Counted from the stretch's first letter, positions 1 through 12,293 are shown. The stretch: DNA of 64,000 nt from Pseudisothecium myosuroides (GCA_951799445.1 OX637293.1:1364001-1428000); one strand, 5' to 3'. Translations and numbers: made by a program. Notes: generated by a model not told the origin, from the sequence alone.

Positions 1-1141
1 GCTTGTCGGCCAGCATGTCGACTGCAAGCTGCTCGTCGCCGAAGGTGTTCACGCAGGAAGTGGCGCCGCAGGAAGCGGTGCGAACTTTGAAGGCGATGGT
101 GCGGAGGGCTTCGCCCATGCAGACGAGTAGACGGGCTAAGTTCTTGTCTTTGGTGGCTTTGCTCAGAAACTCCTCGAGTGTGTCGCCGAGCTCAGAGCGC
201 GTGAGGGCCTTTCGCACAATGGAGGAGGATCTCTGGGAGTTCATGGTAGGCATGTGGGTGCCGTAGAGAGCGCTCCCCTTAACGCCCTGCACAATTTTAC
301 CACAGCATTTATGAAACTGAGCAACACGCATTTCACATTCACAAACGCTTTCAAGAAGAACTCGAAAATTGTGGTTTGCCATTGACATAACCACACCGCG
401 CCTTCCACATTCAGAAACCCTTTCAAAACAGATTCAAATTTTTTTGGTATGCCATTGACATATCCTCTTGTGACTCCGATCCTTCATTGTTGCTTCTGTA
501 CTCTCAACTCGAAAAATTGTTTATAAAGCCGGTAATCCGTGGAATGCCCACACATTGAGATTACCTACCGAAATTCGCTAATAAACAGGAGCAAAGAAGA
601 ACTGAGAACGTTGTATCCCACTCAAATTCACCTGCGCAAACGAATCCTCTACCACAATAGAAAACTTCTACTTCGCACCAAAAAACAAATCCCCTCCAGA
701 ATTAAAAACTGGACGCTACATTCCTCGAATTCCCAAATCAACATAGCGAACGCATCCCTAATCATCGCCGAATTTCTGGATACCCGAACGACAAAAAACA
801 ACACTCAAACACTGATTCCAGTCCTACAATCGCAATTGTCCCACCCCTAACGAATGCAGCACATCAGAAACTTCCAATGCACACTAAAATCCTTCCACCC
901 CAATCCGTAACTCCGAATTCACACCCAAATTCACCAAACCCAAATCCACAAAACCCAAATCCGCAATGTGAGCTCGAATTGACAGGAAATTGAGCATGCT
1001 TACCAGAGAAGACGCGGAGGCGACGACGGAGCGCAGAGGAGCGCCCCCCTGAGCGGCAGTAGCCCCCGACGCGGATGGCGAAGCAGCCAATTTGGCGAAA
1101 GTGGTCGCGGTCCCAGCAGCAGCCATGATAGTGGACGCCAT
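1..1141 (-). CDS. SBPase: Sedoheptulose-1,7-bisphosphatase, chloroplastic (5' part, cut by window edge)
   Basis: Calvin-cycle enzyme that removes the C1 phosphate of sedoheptulose 1,7-bisphosphate in the chloroplast stroma. Exon 1 is 1141-1004 (46 codons from the first ATG); it is rich in Ala, Ser and Thr with almost no acidic residues, as expected for a transit peptide. The donor is CTG|GTAAGC, the intron is 1003-287, and the acceptor TGCAG opens exon 2 at 286, which stays open to base 1; the junction is phase 0. Exon 2 contains MGEALRTIAFKVRTASCG and VNTFGDEQLAVDMLADK, which I recognise as the conserved N-terminal part of plant SBPase. The redox-regulatory cysteine pair (known from wheat SBPase) is present at residues 119 and 124 as CGATSC, where the usual form is CGGTAC. 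Thioredoxin control is therefore expected. The remaining two thirds, with the metal- and substrate-binding sites, lie outside the window. Stromal FBPase is the alternative, but the motif matches SBPase better. Confidence 0.93.
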
Positions 1142-1526
1142 TGCTTGCTGCAGGGGATTGCCAATTCACAAGCAGATTGCAGTTGCAGAGCTGCGAATTC
1201 CCAAGTGGATTGTGAGCTGGAATGCGAAGAGGAATGCGGGGGATGGAGAAAGATGGGAGGTGCAGTAATTGAGTTGGATGGGTTGCCAAGGGGAGACTGG
1301 TGACAGCCACACAATAGGCGCTTGGCCACACCTCCACCAGGCTCCGGGCGAGGTGTGGGGGAGACGACGGTGGATAAGCCGATCTCGTTCGGGCAGCTGG
1401 GGGCGCTTTGGAGACGCTCAGCGGTTGGATGGAGGGGAGGGGATGAGCGGACAGGATGGAGGCCCGGGGGGCTGGACGGGGAGCCCAAGACCGAGGGAAG
1501 GAGGGAAGCGTCTGGGAGGGCGGACC
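1142..1526 (-). promoter_or_regulatory. 5' flank and probable promoter/5' UTR of SBPase
   Basis: This is the sequence upstream of the SBPase start codon. It is clearly richer in GC than the AT-rich repeat that begins at about 1527. I see no convincing TATA box. A GATAAG motif lies at 1373-1378, about 230 bases upstream of the ATG; this is the core of the I-box found in many light-regulated photosynthesis genes, but a six-base match is weak evidence. The open frames in this stretch look like chance frames in GC-rich DNA. Confidence 0.45.
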
Positions 1527-2190
1527 CATGACCACTGGTTTCAAACCTCATTGCCTATCACTCAGTTTTTTACCATTTTGCAACTAGATATGAATGAAAA
1601 TTTTTATATTTATTTTTCAGAGATGGAAATACATGTCTTCTATTCTAGAAAAAGTGAAGAAAAATCATATCAAATAGAAAAATATTTCAAAAAATCAGAA
1701 AATTTCACTATAGGTGTATATTACGGTGACAAACATCATGGTGTGTACTCAATTTCCGTATCATTCTATAATTAGAAAATAATGAACATTGGAAATGCAT
1801 CCAAAGTTTGAATTGTAATAAAATATTCAATATTAGGAATTTTTTCAAAATTCAAATTGGAGTAGAAACTAGAGTAGATGAACTTCATTTTGTTAGTTGG
1901 TCTCAAATTCAAAAATTATCATTTCTGTGGAGAAATTTCAGAATTTAGAGCAAGGAGCAACAACTTTCCAAAATACACTAAAATAGCATATTTTGTGATC
2001 CATTTTTTTACAAACTTCTTATTTACTTGAAGACAAACACTAGGAAGACTACAAACTCAATTGAAGACTCTTCCTAACCCACCATGAAAGGTCAACAACT
2101 AAAAAGTGGATGAAAAAATGCTTCTGAAGTTTGAGGAGACCACAATAATGTCATCCCAAAGTCACAGAATGGCTCTGGCGGCGTTATTGG
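1527..2190. repeat. Dispersed repeat, family E, copy 1
   Basis: Non-coding AT-rich sequence that matches the reverse complement of 39500-40991, from the shared 'acccatgacca' end to the shared 'cattctgtgac' end. It lacks both small insertions present in that copy, so it serves as an empty-site reference: 'ctcagttttttaccatt' here is the uninterrupted equivalent of the hAT-like element site, and 'gactacaaactcaattgaag' that of the TA-flanked element site. The outer ends of this copy do not carry clear CCCC/TTAA termini, so it is truncated or eroded. Confidence 0.75.
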
Positions 2191-2329
2191 ATTAGCCTTG
2201 GAATGCCGAGCTGGTCACTGTGGAAATAATGTTTTTATGGTATCGTGTGAACCATTTGCTTAACCCTTAAAGGATGAAGGGGTGATCCTCGAAATCATCC
2301 TTTTGCATTACCGTGTGAATCATTGGCTT

Positions 2330-2634
2330 AAAAAATTGCAAATGCGCTCATTGGAAGTCAAACTACTGTAGAAGATCTTCCCTTTTCACAACAAATTTCG
2401 AGGATGAATAGTTGCATTTCTGTCCTACATAGTTTGATTTTCTCTCATTCATTAGCCATATAATGGCTGCGTCGACGTTTAAGGAGTAACCATATAAGGA
2501 TGGGTAGCCCCCACAACCAAGGTAGTCACAAAAATTCTCCGATTATTGAACCAATAGGTGCATTTCTTTTTCTACATTTAACAATGAAGTCATCAATCGG
2601 ACCACTCTAATTCACAACATCCTTATACGGTTAA
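2330..2634. repeat. Dispersed repeat shared with 4500-4810
   Basis: About 300 bases that recur at 4500-4810 in the same orientation. Shared landmarks in order are 'cattggaagtcaaa', a 'tctctcatccattag'-like string, 'accaaggtagtcac' and 'attattggaccaata'. A third partial copy covers 4365-4490. No coding potential seen. The element type is unknown. Confidence 0.6.
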
Positions 2635-3628
2635 CCTTGTAAATAGAGGCCCATGACCATTGATTTCAAACCTCAACTGGCATCACTTTGTTTGCTGTCA
2701 TTTTGCAAGTAGATATGAATGAAAAATTTTAAATTTTATTTTTGACTTTAGAGATGAAGTCATATGTCTACTAAAAATTATAAAATTATAAAATCTTTTT
2801 GGAAAATTTTGAAATTAGTATAAATTTTTTAAGAACAAAATGAAGAAATTCATATCAAATACAAAATATATTAAAAAAACATAAATTTTTTACCATAGAT
2901 GTATATTATAGTGTAGAACATCATGGTATAAACTAGAGTTATTGTGCCATCCTAAAATTTGAAAATCAACAAACCATGGTTAAAGGCCCAAATTTATGCA
3001 TTTTTCAAAACTTCTAATTGTAGTAGAAATTTCACTTGATTAGCTTCATTTCATTAGTTGGACTCAAATTCAGAAAACATCATTTGTATGGATGAAATTC
3101 ACATCAAGAGAAAATAGCAAGAAATGACCTAAATACACTATGAGGGTGATCCATGGATTGAGCATCTTCTTCTTATGTGAAAAAAAAGGGCCACGCGAAG
3201 GCCTCTTCCTTTTGCAAACTGAATTCAACAATGAATAGCGTTGAATAGAATTTTAAAAATTAATTAATTAATCAATTGTTTTTAAATTCAAAAAAAATAA
3301 AATTTATTTGCAATATGACGTGGCAGATGGTCTACCACATTGGATTCCAATTTTTTTTAAATCATTTTTTTCATTTTTATTGCAATTTTTTTTCCGTCAA
3401 TTAAGTTGCTATTTTCTATGCTGATATAGAAGTGGAGGTCTTCGAGAAGCCCCATTCTTTTCTTCATGTAAGAAAAGTCAATAAGCCCATAATGAGGGAC
3501 TTTGCAATATTATTCACTGAAAATGTACTCAAATACCCTCCAAGTAAATAAATTAGATGAAAAAATATTTTTTTCCATCTTATAGTGCCAAGTGAAGTCA
3601 TCCATCAGACACTTAGGGTTAAAAGACA
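2635..3628. repeat. Dispersed repeat, family E, copy 2 (diverged)
   Basis: It starts after a TTAA at 2631-2634 with 'CCTTGTAAATAGAGGCCC', corresponding to the 'CCCCTAAATGATGGACCC' end of family E (reverse strand, 40991). Similarity then runs through 'atttcaaacctcaact' and 'agatatgaatgaaaa'. A possible other end is 'cacttaggg' followed by TTAA near 3628. The interior after about 3170 is less clearly related. Non-coding. Confidence 0.5.
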
Positions 3629-4360
3629 TTGCAAGCTCCACGGGCATTTTGAAAGTCAAAATTTGTATTTTCACATAGTTTTTAATTTTAAATGTCCTTA
3701 AGCTTAACTAATAAAGTGTTGCTCCAATAATCTACTTTTTACTCTATTTGAATTTTTTTTCAAAATTGTTAAATTGTAATTTTTGGGGCACTTTAAAGAT
3801 AGCATCTTGAAAACTCAAATTACACCACTTTTGAGCTTTTTCTATCAAATTTTCTTGGTGTGAGTCCAAGGAATACATCAATTACACCATGATGTTTGTC
3901 ACTATTATTTCTATTTTTTCTAAAAATTTCATATTATTTAAAGCATTTTCATAATTTTTATGATTTTTACAAAGATTTAAAAAAAAATCATATTAAATCA
4001 ATTTGATATTTTAATTTTTAAAAAATGAATTAAATTTTAGACATATAATACTACATGTGAAAATATCAAAATTTTGAAATGTGCATTTTAATGTAGAAAT
4101 CTAATGAAGTTTGACCATGCCCAAATATAAAATGTCTTTTAACCTTGTAACGACACGGGAGTGCTGTTGGTTACCAATGCAAGAAAAAGAAAGGCCTCCA
4201 ATGAGGATGGCCTCCTACTTGAAAAGACTCTGCATACCCCCACCTCCCTCATGAAAAACAACGAATAAATAATTGCTTCTATGTCTACTACATAGAGATC
4301 CAATATCATTTGTTGGACTATTTTAGCCCTCAATGTCGTTTCAGGGTTAAAGATTAACCG
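3629..4360. other. Gene-free AT-rich stretch
   Basis: I see no gene here. The sequence is rich in A and T runs, with fragments resembling the surrounding repeats (for example 'gatgtttgtcactatt' near 3892, which also occurs in family E copies). The short open frame at 4139-4444 on the minus strand shows no recognisable protein. Confidence 0.6.
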
Positions 4361-4810
4361 TTGAAGGATGTGGCCCCCATGACCAAAGTAGTCACCAAGA
4401 TTGCTTTGATTATTGGACCAATTGGTGATTTCTTCAGTAAACAAATGAAGTTACCTTTGGACACATTTAGTCTTCACTATCCTTTTAGGGTTAAAAAAAA
4501 ATCCAAGAGCATTCATTGGAGGTCAAATTGTTATGTAAGATTTCCTTTTTTCACACAAAATTCCAAAGATGAACATTGTACTTCTATCTTGCATAGAAGG
4601 AATTTCTCTCATCCATTAGACACTTTTAAACCGCCGTGTTGTTAGAGGGCTCCCCCTAAAAGGACACATCTCCATAACCAAGGTAGTTACCACATACTTT
4701 AATTATTGGACCAATAAGTGCATTTTTTGTCTCTACAATGAAATCATCCATGGAACCTTTTAGGGCCTCACCATTCTTACTACAACAAAGCTCAAACATC
4801 TATTATTGTT
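4361..4810. repeat. Dispersed repeat copies (partner of 2330-2634)
   Basis: Two successive partial copies of the repeat at 2330-2634 lie here: 4365-4490 and 4500-4810. Both contain 'accaaagtagtcacc'/'accaaggtagttacc' followed by 'attattggaccaat'. Remnants of CCC/GGG ends next to TTAA-like bases appear at 4487-4494 ('tttagggttaaa'), so these may be eroded TTAA-type elements. Non-coding. Confidence 0.55.
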
Positions 4811-5695
4811 CATTTGAGCCAATATATGTAGTTAGATGGAGTCAAAATGATGTATAGGTAAATGTTATTTTTGCCATGTAGAGTTTCTATATTGTTTGTA
4901 AATTTTGAAAATTAAGACAATTGGGAGAAACTTCAAAGTGTTCAACAAGAGCATGTTTGAAGCGCCTTGAAAAAGATCCAAAACCATTCACTAAAAGCTT
5001 GTTAATTTGACAAAAATGAGAGCAAACAAAATCAAGTAGTTATATCTTAAATTTTTCTTTTCACATACAAACTAGAACTTTACATTGCTATACACATGTT
5101 GATGATTATCGGCAAATCCAATAAAACATTCAAATAATTAATGATTTTTTAATAAAATAATAGGACTTCAATGTTGTCAAATGAATGAAGAAAGTATTAG
5201 ATTTCTATTAGAAATCAATTTTTTATTGATACTCTTCGGCTGTTCATTGTAATTCTATTTAAATATAAAAAATTATCTGAAATATTGACTAGCAATTTGA
5301 AAAAATGAATTGCAACAATAGAGTGTTAATTTTCTATTTTTAAAATGATACAATAAAAAAATATGCACCATGATGTTTGATACTATAATATAAACTTGGA
5401 GATATTTACAAAATTTGAGCATCAATTGCATTTGATATGGATTGTTTCACTTTTTATTTTAAAATTCCTAGTAATTTAAATTTTTTTCCGAAATAATGTA
5501 AAACTTTTAGAACTAATTGAAGATACATCATCACATCTCCCAAAATTTTTTTATCAAAAATCAAGTTCATAGGTATTTGAAAATGAATTTTGAAAAAATA
5601 CTATAGGCTCAATTGGCCATTGAGGATTGAAAGTCTCGACAATTTAAATTCATTATACTTAACTTTGGAAGTGTTTGTTATGCTGCATTGAATTC
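4811..5695. other. Gene-free AT-rich stretch
   Basis: I see no gene, tandem repeat or inverted repeat that I can support. The composition resembles the neighbouring decayed repeats. Confidence 0.55.
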
Positions 5696-6350
5696 TATAT
5701 TTGTCAATATTATAGCAACCCCAAACATTTGGGCTACAAGGTTGCGAAATGAATCCTTTCAACTCTTATTTTTTTTTTAAAGTTCAAATTCTTTTGACCC
5801 CTTGTTTTGGAAAGTAATTGGATCTCAAAGGTATCCATTGGTTCTTTCAAAAAACTTTTCAATTCTTTCAATTGAAAAGACATTGCATTCTCTTGTAGGC
5901 TTCAATTTGAGTTGAGTAACTTCAAAATTCCATTATTTTTGTTGTGGCCTCATGCCATCATTTCTATCATGGCTTTATTTCACCATTTACTTAGTCAAAA
6001 CTTCAAATGGACCCCATAGTCACAAGTAGTAGACCCTATATTTGTCAAAACAAAAATCCCATTGGTTGGTCCAAAAAACTTTCAACTCTCATATTTTATT
6101 TTTCTTAAATCCAAATTTTTTGCCCTTTGTTTTTAGTAAAATAATTGAACCCCAAAGGTTCTTATGGGTTCCCTCAAAATCTTTTGAACTTCTTCAATTG
6201 AAAAGACATGATGGTCTTTAATTTTAGTCTTGTGACTTCAAAATCCTATTACTTTTGGTATGACTTCATTCCACCATTTTTGTCTTGACTTTATTTCATT
6301 TTAATCGTAATGCCACAAAGAGCACCTTATGGTCACCAAGTAGGACATGT
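5696..6350. repeat. Degenerate direct repeat, two copies of about 340 bp
   Basis: Copy 1 (about 5696-6036) and copy 2 (about 6037-6345) share, in the same order, 'tatatttgtcaa', 'tttcaactcttat', 'tttgaccccttgtttt', 'cttcaattgaaaagacat' and 'gacttcattccaccattt'-like strings. A third copy seems to begin at about 6346 ('gtatatatcaatat') and fades. The copies are well diverged, so the duplication is old. No coding potential seen. Confidence 0.6.
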
Positions 6351-6934
6351 ATATATCAATATAGATATCCAAAGGTCACCTCGAAAATTGACTAAATCAA
6401 TTCTGACCTAAACTTAAGGTCTTCACTAGAATTTTAAATATTGAAATTTTAATAGAATAATCAATTCTCGTTTTTTCTCACAATTTTCAATGTAAATAAA
6501 TACATTATATATTTACATCTTGAAGAAGATTGAAGTATCTTTCCAAAATATGTTATCCTGTGGTTCCCGACTTGATTATGTAGTGTCAGTTTGGTATTTT
6601 CTCTATTTATATATTTTACTTGTTTGATTTTCTTTTTTCACATACTAACCAATGTTTCCCCTAAATTTGTACTAGGATCCTATCCTTGTTAGTTCAAACC
6701 ACAAATTAAAGTAAACCAAAGAATTTTTTCGCTAGACAATGAGTGTTTTTCATAAGTAGTTTGCTCTAATTTACTAATCACATTTATATGAAACTTAACA
6801 ATACTTTAGATAAAATCAAAATAGAATAGTCTACTATTTTCATACTCAAGGTATCTCAAATAGTGACTGGCATCCAAATTTCATCTTCATTCATCCAAAC
6901 ATCATCTACTTTTGTATATCTACTTTCATCAAAA

Positions 6935-7066
6935 TACTAGTAGAAAATCTGCCTAGTTTTGTTGTTTTGGTCGCGTTGATGATCAACAGATATCTGTTGA
7001 CTAACAAAAAATTGTTGATCATCAACGCAACCAAAACAACAGAACTCGGCAGATTTTCTACTAGTG
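6935..7066. mobile_element. 132-bp hairpin MITE with CACTA-like ends
   Basis: The two halves are almost complete reverse complements. The left half starts TACTAGTAGAAAATCTGCC and the right half ends GGCAGATTTTCTACTAGTG, so the consensus end is CACTAGTAGAAAATCTGCC with one change at the left tip. The arms are about 55 bases and the centre reads 'atctgttgactaacaaaaaa'. The flanks carry 'aaa' on both sides, which fits a 3-bp target duplication as used by CACTA (EnSpm) elements but lies in an A run, so it is weak. The transcript would fold into one long hairpin. Confidence 0.65.
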
Positions 7067-7107
7067 AAATTGCATCCAAGTTAGACTGATAGGCTTGCAC
7101 TATTCAA

Positions 7108-7600
7108 AAATCCATACCTTGAACAAGGTTGTTTGTTTTATTTTGTTTGTTTGTTCCAGTGAAATCTCTTAGACTGTACGTCCCCAAGTCATGTGCTTGG
7201 TAACCTCAACGAGGGGGGGTGCATGGGCTTGGTTTGGTGGCGTTTGAACTTATGGTGTGAAAGTGATTGAATTTTGAAGTTTTTAGGAATCACACAATTA
7301 GAAAATTACTTCTACTTTTATTTTGATTGTGGCAACGGCACAAGGCACACTAATCCATACCTTAAGTTAGGTTGTTTATTTGTTTGTTTGTTACATTGAG
7401 ATCTCTAGAACCGTATGTCTTTCAACTACTTTCTTGGTACCGTCAGAAAGCTCTCGGCAAGGAGGGGTGTATGGGCTTTGTTTCATGACGTTTGGACCTC
7501 TGATATAAAGGTTATAGATTTTCAAAGTTTTTATAAATTTAAAAATCAGGAAATTACTTTTACTTATATTTTGGCTATGGCAATGGCACATGGCACACTA
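7108..7600. repeat. Tandem pair of a 243-bp repeat unit
   Basis: Unit 1 starts near 7112 ('ccataccttgaacaagg') and unit 2 near 7355 ('ccataccttaagttagg'), a spacing of 243 bases. Each unit holds a GTTT-rich run, 'gtgaaatctcttaga', 'ttcttggtaNcgtNagaaag', 'atgggctttgttt', 'ttgaattttgaagttttt' and 'ggcacaaggcacactag'. The same family recurs at 39386-39490, 42038-42660, 44085-44190 and 51757-52000, so it is dispersed as well as tandem. No protein is recognisable in either strand. Confidence 0.75.
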
Positions 7601-10190
7601 GCTAGTGCTTATTCAAATTGAATTGATTTATGTAAACTTTTCAATTAGATTTTGAAATAATTTTTTAATTTTTTATTATTAAATGTCTAAAACTAAAATT
7701 AAATTTGAATTTTAGTTATGGTTTATATTATTTAATAGTAAAATGTGTTACAAATCCACTTTCTTATATTCCATGGCCTTTAGTATATTAGAAATAGTAA
7801 TTAATTGTAATAGGCTAGGTGGTTACTTTATTAACAAAAGTTGAATATAGTATTTTTATATCAACAAAATAGAATAAGTGCAATAGCCAAAAGTTTATGA
7901 TGCTACGGTTCATAAAATAAACCTTTAGGAGAATTCTAGCTAGCAGTTTATTTTCTTAGAGCCAGCAGCTTTACGGTTTGCCATTCCCAATTTGTAAGGT
8001 TAGTCTAAAGGTTAGTGAAGCAAGCAAAATGATTGCTACTTTATTGTGGGTTTTTGTAGAAATATTCAAAAGATTAATTTATCAATAAACAAAACAACTA
8101 ATCTTCAAAATTTAGACCCTTGTTTTTTAATAATTTTCTTCTAATATTACTATATAAATTGTGATGTAACACCACCAATTAGGTTTGCTTTGCTGGCATT
8201 GTCAAAAAAAAATTTAAATTTAAATCCATATAAAGATAAATTTGAGAAATGAAAGAACAATTGAAATTTCATTTTTTTGACAAAGTGTGAGTTTGTTATA
8301 AAATTTTGAAGTGGTTTACCCTATTGACCCCAAAGAGTCTCTAGACTATCCTAAAACTAGCAAAAAGTGTATCCATAATCGTCATTTTACTCACCTAAAG
8401 CATTCACAATATTTTCTAACGTGGCTACAACATGAAGGCTTTAAAAAGTCACTTTATGTGATGAATTAACACTAAAAAGGTGGAAGTTCCTATTGTAGCC
8501 ACTAATCACTCCATCACCATCGACCAAAAGATTGATTGTGGTCACTAATTCAACCTAATGTAGCCCAAATCTCATTTATAGAAAAAAGTTTGTCATGGAT
8601 GCAAGAATGCAATGGGCCATTTCCTACATGTCTGTCATGGGTGGTTTGCTTATTATAGGCTGGTTTATCTTAGACAACTAAGAAGTTTACTTTGGAAGTT
8701 TTAAGAACTTATGGATACTCTATTGACTTCCCAATTTTGAATTTTGTAATAAATTTATTAGGATTGCTAATCATCTAATTTAACATCATTTTGATAAATA
8801 TCACAAAAATAAAAGATTTTTTTTGATTTCAATGTCAAAGCAAGAAACTAAAAATATATTCTAAAAATATGTGAATTAATTTAATTTGGTTGTAAAGATT
8901 GATACCTACACAAAAACCTTTAAACCATTTAGTTCCAAATTATGACATGAAAGTCATGAGGAATTTAATATTGCTCGCAATGGAGGTAGAAAATACATAT
9001 GAAGGGTTTTTTTCTATCTAAATATTATAAAATTTCAAATAAAAAAATAACCATACAATATTTATGTTTTACTAGAATATTCTCACAATTGGAATTGAAA
9101 ATTCTCAATTTCTTGTAAAAGTTATCATTGATTTAGTTTTTTCAATTCTTTCACTAAGTATCACCTTCTATTTAATAATTTTTTTAAAGATGAATATGAA
9201 AGTTTCTTTGGTTAAATTTTTTTCCACGTATTTACAATCCACTTTCCAACATATTGAATAAATGCAAAAGTTATGGGACATATGCATTTTTTTTCTAAAA
9301 ATGTTGAAAGACAACTTCACCTTTTGGAAGGGCTAGAAAATCCTACATTTTGAAGTTTAGGCTTTAGTTTAGGCACATTGAACTTGCAATCCGTAGAGAT
9401 ATTCTCTCAAATTTTTTGGGGAGGATGTACTTGAGCAAGTTAATAATGGATCCTCTTGTTGGATTTGCTAGAGTATTTTGAAGTAGTTTTGAGCTTCTAG
9501 ACATCAAAAAACTACAGAGTTTAATAAACCCTCCAAAATATGCATGATCCCAAAATTATTGGTAGTACAAGATTTAATGTTATCTTTGTGGAGAGCATTA
9601 GAGTAATTGAATTGAAGTAACTGAGATACAAGTATATAAAATTTCACATGTATTTTGACAAAGAGCTTTGTACAAGGGAAACCATGAAGGAAAAAATCAC
9701 AATTTAGTATATAAATCAACCTAAATTCTTTATTTCATTCAGTTTTGAGTTGATATTGCACTTGGACTAATTCATTTCATCTTTGGCTTGTAGATCTATG
9801 AAGTGCAACTCTCTATTATACCTCTCATTTTTTTGTAGATTGGATTTCTTCTCAAATTCAAAGAAGACTTTTGACTTGTCAGTTTATATCGAGAACTCAA
9901 TTGTTTGCAATTGATGGCAATATACATAGTTTGTCCCATGACCAACAAATAAACCCTTGTATTTTGAATTTCATAGATCTTATGGTAGTATTTTTGAATG
10001 GGGAGTTAGTTTTTGACTCTTCCAAGTCAAACTAATCATCTTGATTGTTGATGCTCTGGTATATGGATATGGATATAGAATACGTACATCATGTGGACTA
10101 TGTACCAAATACATATGGAAAATATGGTCATATGTATCCATACAAATTATGCAAATATAACTGGGGAGTTCACTCCTTGTAATTTAAAAT
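7601..10190. other. Gene-free AT-rich stretch
   Basis: I can support no gene, RNA or mobile element in these 2.6 kb. Short minus-strand frames such as 9504-9719 have no recognisable features. The sequence reads as decayed intergenic DNA. Confidence 0.55.
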
Positions 10191-10980
10191 ATATACTTAA
10201 GATAAGAGGGTATTTGATGTGAGGCTATTTACCTTAATTATTGTATTTAAAATGACCATATTTTTATATAAAAATCTACAAGGGGCGTATTTCCAATACC
10301 CAATTGTTTTTTGCAAATTCATTTGAGTGGTTTTTAAAGTGGAGTTATCTTACATATAAAATTTTAAAAGTCCAATTTTTTCTTGCCCTTGCCCTTCTTC
10401 ACAAATTTTTCCTTCCTTTTACTACATACGTATAAAATATGCACCATGAAACCAACAACAATCAATTCAATTCAAGTGCCACTAACTAAGTGTTGGTTTT
10501 TAATATAAAATTGACCATTGAACACTTCATAATCTCCACTCAAACTATCCAGTGAACATTCCATTTAATATTAGTGTGTTTAACACATATGACTTCAATG
10601 ATTGAAGTTAAATGGACTATAAACTCTATTTTCATGTTGTATAGTTTTCAATTCATTGACCCCACTAAGGCTGGTAAACCTCCCTATTCGTGCAGTGTAA
10701 CAGTTCCTACCACTTCTGGTCAATATTTTACATTTATATTTAATTTTACTAATATATACATTATTACTATTGTGGCAAAATTTTAGTCATCCACCCTTTA
10801 TTATAGATTATCTTGACTGTGTCTATATTTTATCATCCATACTATCTGTTCACATCTATACTTATAATTGTACTATGAAAAATTTGCACGGCCACTATCT
10901 ATCAATGCTAATTTATTAATAATAATTCCTACTACATGATGTTTTTACATAGCCTATATTATATATATTAGAATTTCATG
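10190..10980. repeat. Dispersed repeat, partner of 42670-44090
   Basis: Two blocks of this stretch recur in the same order near 42.7-44.1 kb. Block 1 (about 10200-10275) shares 'aagagggtatttgatgt' and 'taattattgtatttaa'. Block 2 (about 10515-10950) shares 'accattgaacacttca', 'gttaaatggactataa' and 'ctatgaaaaatttgcac'. Preserved order over about 0.8 kb indicates one repeat or an old segmental copy. The 70-codon open frame at 10574-10786 is not kept open in the partner, so I do not call it a gene. Confidence 0.65.
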
Positions 10981-11047
10981 GATTCTATAGTAGCCCTACA
11001 CATGTCATATAAAATTTCCCCCCCTTGAATTAAATGAACCCTATATC

Positions 11048-11216
11048 ACTACTAGAAAATCATGACCAAATCAACAAAAAATCAACTGATTTTTGTTGAT
11101 TCATGCACTACAATGACCATTTTCACTAAATGTTGATCTTTTTGTGAAAACTAACAAAAAGGCGGCCAAATTTTTGTTGATTTGAATAATGCAATGACCA
11201 AAGCAATTGAATTTTA
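11048..11216. mobile_element. Possible end of a CACTA-like element
   Basis: The string CACTACTAGAAAATCATGACC at 11048 resembles the CACTA-type terminus of the 132-bp hairpin at 6935-7066. It is followed by internally repeated 'tcaacaaaaatc'/'gatttttgttgat' motifs. I could not find a matching opposite end, so this is either a truncated element or a chance match. Confidence 0.35.
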
Positions 11217-11217
11217 G

Positions 11218-11335
11218 GGAATATAGAATCTTTTTTAAAATCTTTGAAAAATCTTTGAAAATCTTTTTGGAATTTTTTTTGGAATTTTTTTTGGAATTTT
11301 TTTGGAATTTTTTTGGAATCTTTTTGGAATCATAT
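11218..11335. repeat. Low-complexity TTTTTGGAAT-type tandem repeat
   Basis: Successive imperfect units of 8-11 bases with the core 'TTTTTGGAA', preceded by 'atctttgaaa' units. It is a simple minisatellite and carries no gene. Confidence 0.8.
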
Positions 11336-11924
11336 AGAATATAATATTATAATCTATTATAATCTATTGGAATTTTTGGATTCTACTAAGCATATTCACA
11401 AGTATTTTAGAATATTTTTTTAAATATTCTTGTACCATAGGAATAGGGCGAGGTTGGCACATTGATGCCAAATAATTATTTAATTCTTAAAGCCTTAAGG
11501 CATAATTTTGAAGCACTTTGTACTTTTGGACAGGCCCTATCCAATGCAATATTTGTTGAATATAATTCTTGTGAAATTTTTACCAAAGTTGTATTTCACT
11601 ACTAACTTGATGCCTGAAATTTTTTAGACCAATCCAAGTTGTGGTTAAAAAATTATGTCTAAAAAAATCATTTTTGGGGTGTGTGGGTAATTTTGGGCAA
11701 CTATGACAAATTGATCCAATTGGCTTCAAATTCTTTATAACGTACTCTCAACAAAATTGTTAACATAATCCCCAAAGTTGAAAGGCATATAGACACACAA
11801 TTTTGACTTATAAGCCTTTGAAATAAGTTTTCTTCATTTGGGCAATGTTTAAAACACCACGGTTGAAATTCTATGTACAAGTAAAACTTTTTTTTAAACT
11901 TAATCATTCACAATTTGGTCATTT

Positions 11925-12290
11925 TAAAAGTAAGCAGACTTTAAAGGCCATTTTGTCATGGTAAAACTATAAAATAACTTTTTTCAAAGAACTTTGAATT
12001 GAGAAAAGTTGAGAAATAAAGTTAAATTTTATTTCCAAAAATCCATTTGTGATTTTGAGTCTCCAATCAAAAGTTATAGACAAAATTCAGAGAGGGGTTG
12101 CAAGGAACATTTTGTTGCCTTTTTCTAACACCCTCTCTGAATTTTGTCCATAACTTTTGATTGGAAACTCAAATTCACAAATGGATTTTTGAAAATGAAA
12201 TTTAACTTTAATTTCCAACTTTTCTTAGTTCAATTTTTTTGAAAAAAGTTATTCTACTATGTCAAAATGGGCGCCAAAGTCTGCTGAATT
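11925..12290. repeat. Foldback repeat with arms of about 160 bp
   Basis: The left arm (about 11925-12087) and the right arm (about 12116-12290) are reverse complements around a short loop. Paired landmarks are 'gcagactttaaaggccattttg' with 'caaaatgggcgccaaagtctgc', 'ccaatcaaaagttatagac' with 'gtccataacttttgattgg', and 'attcagagaggg' with 'ccctctctgaat'. The same family forms the long inverted arms at 46206-46485 and 48886-50035. A transcript from either strand would form a long, imperfect hairpin. Confidence 0.75.
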
Positions 12291-12293
12291 TAA

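Noticed and set aside
864..1775. Long open frames on both strands upstream of and over SBPase exon 1
   Set aside because: They are frames of GC-rich transit-peptide and promoter DNA. Only the 1141-1004 frame continues through a proper splice into SBPase.
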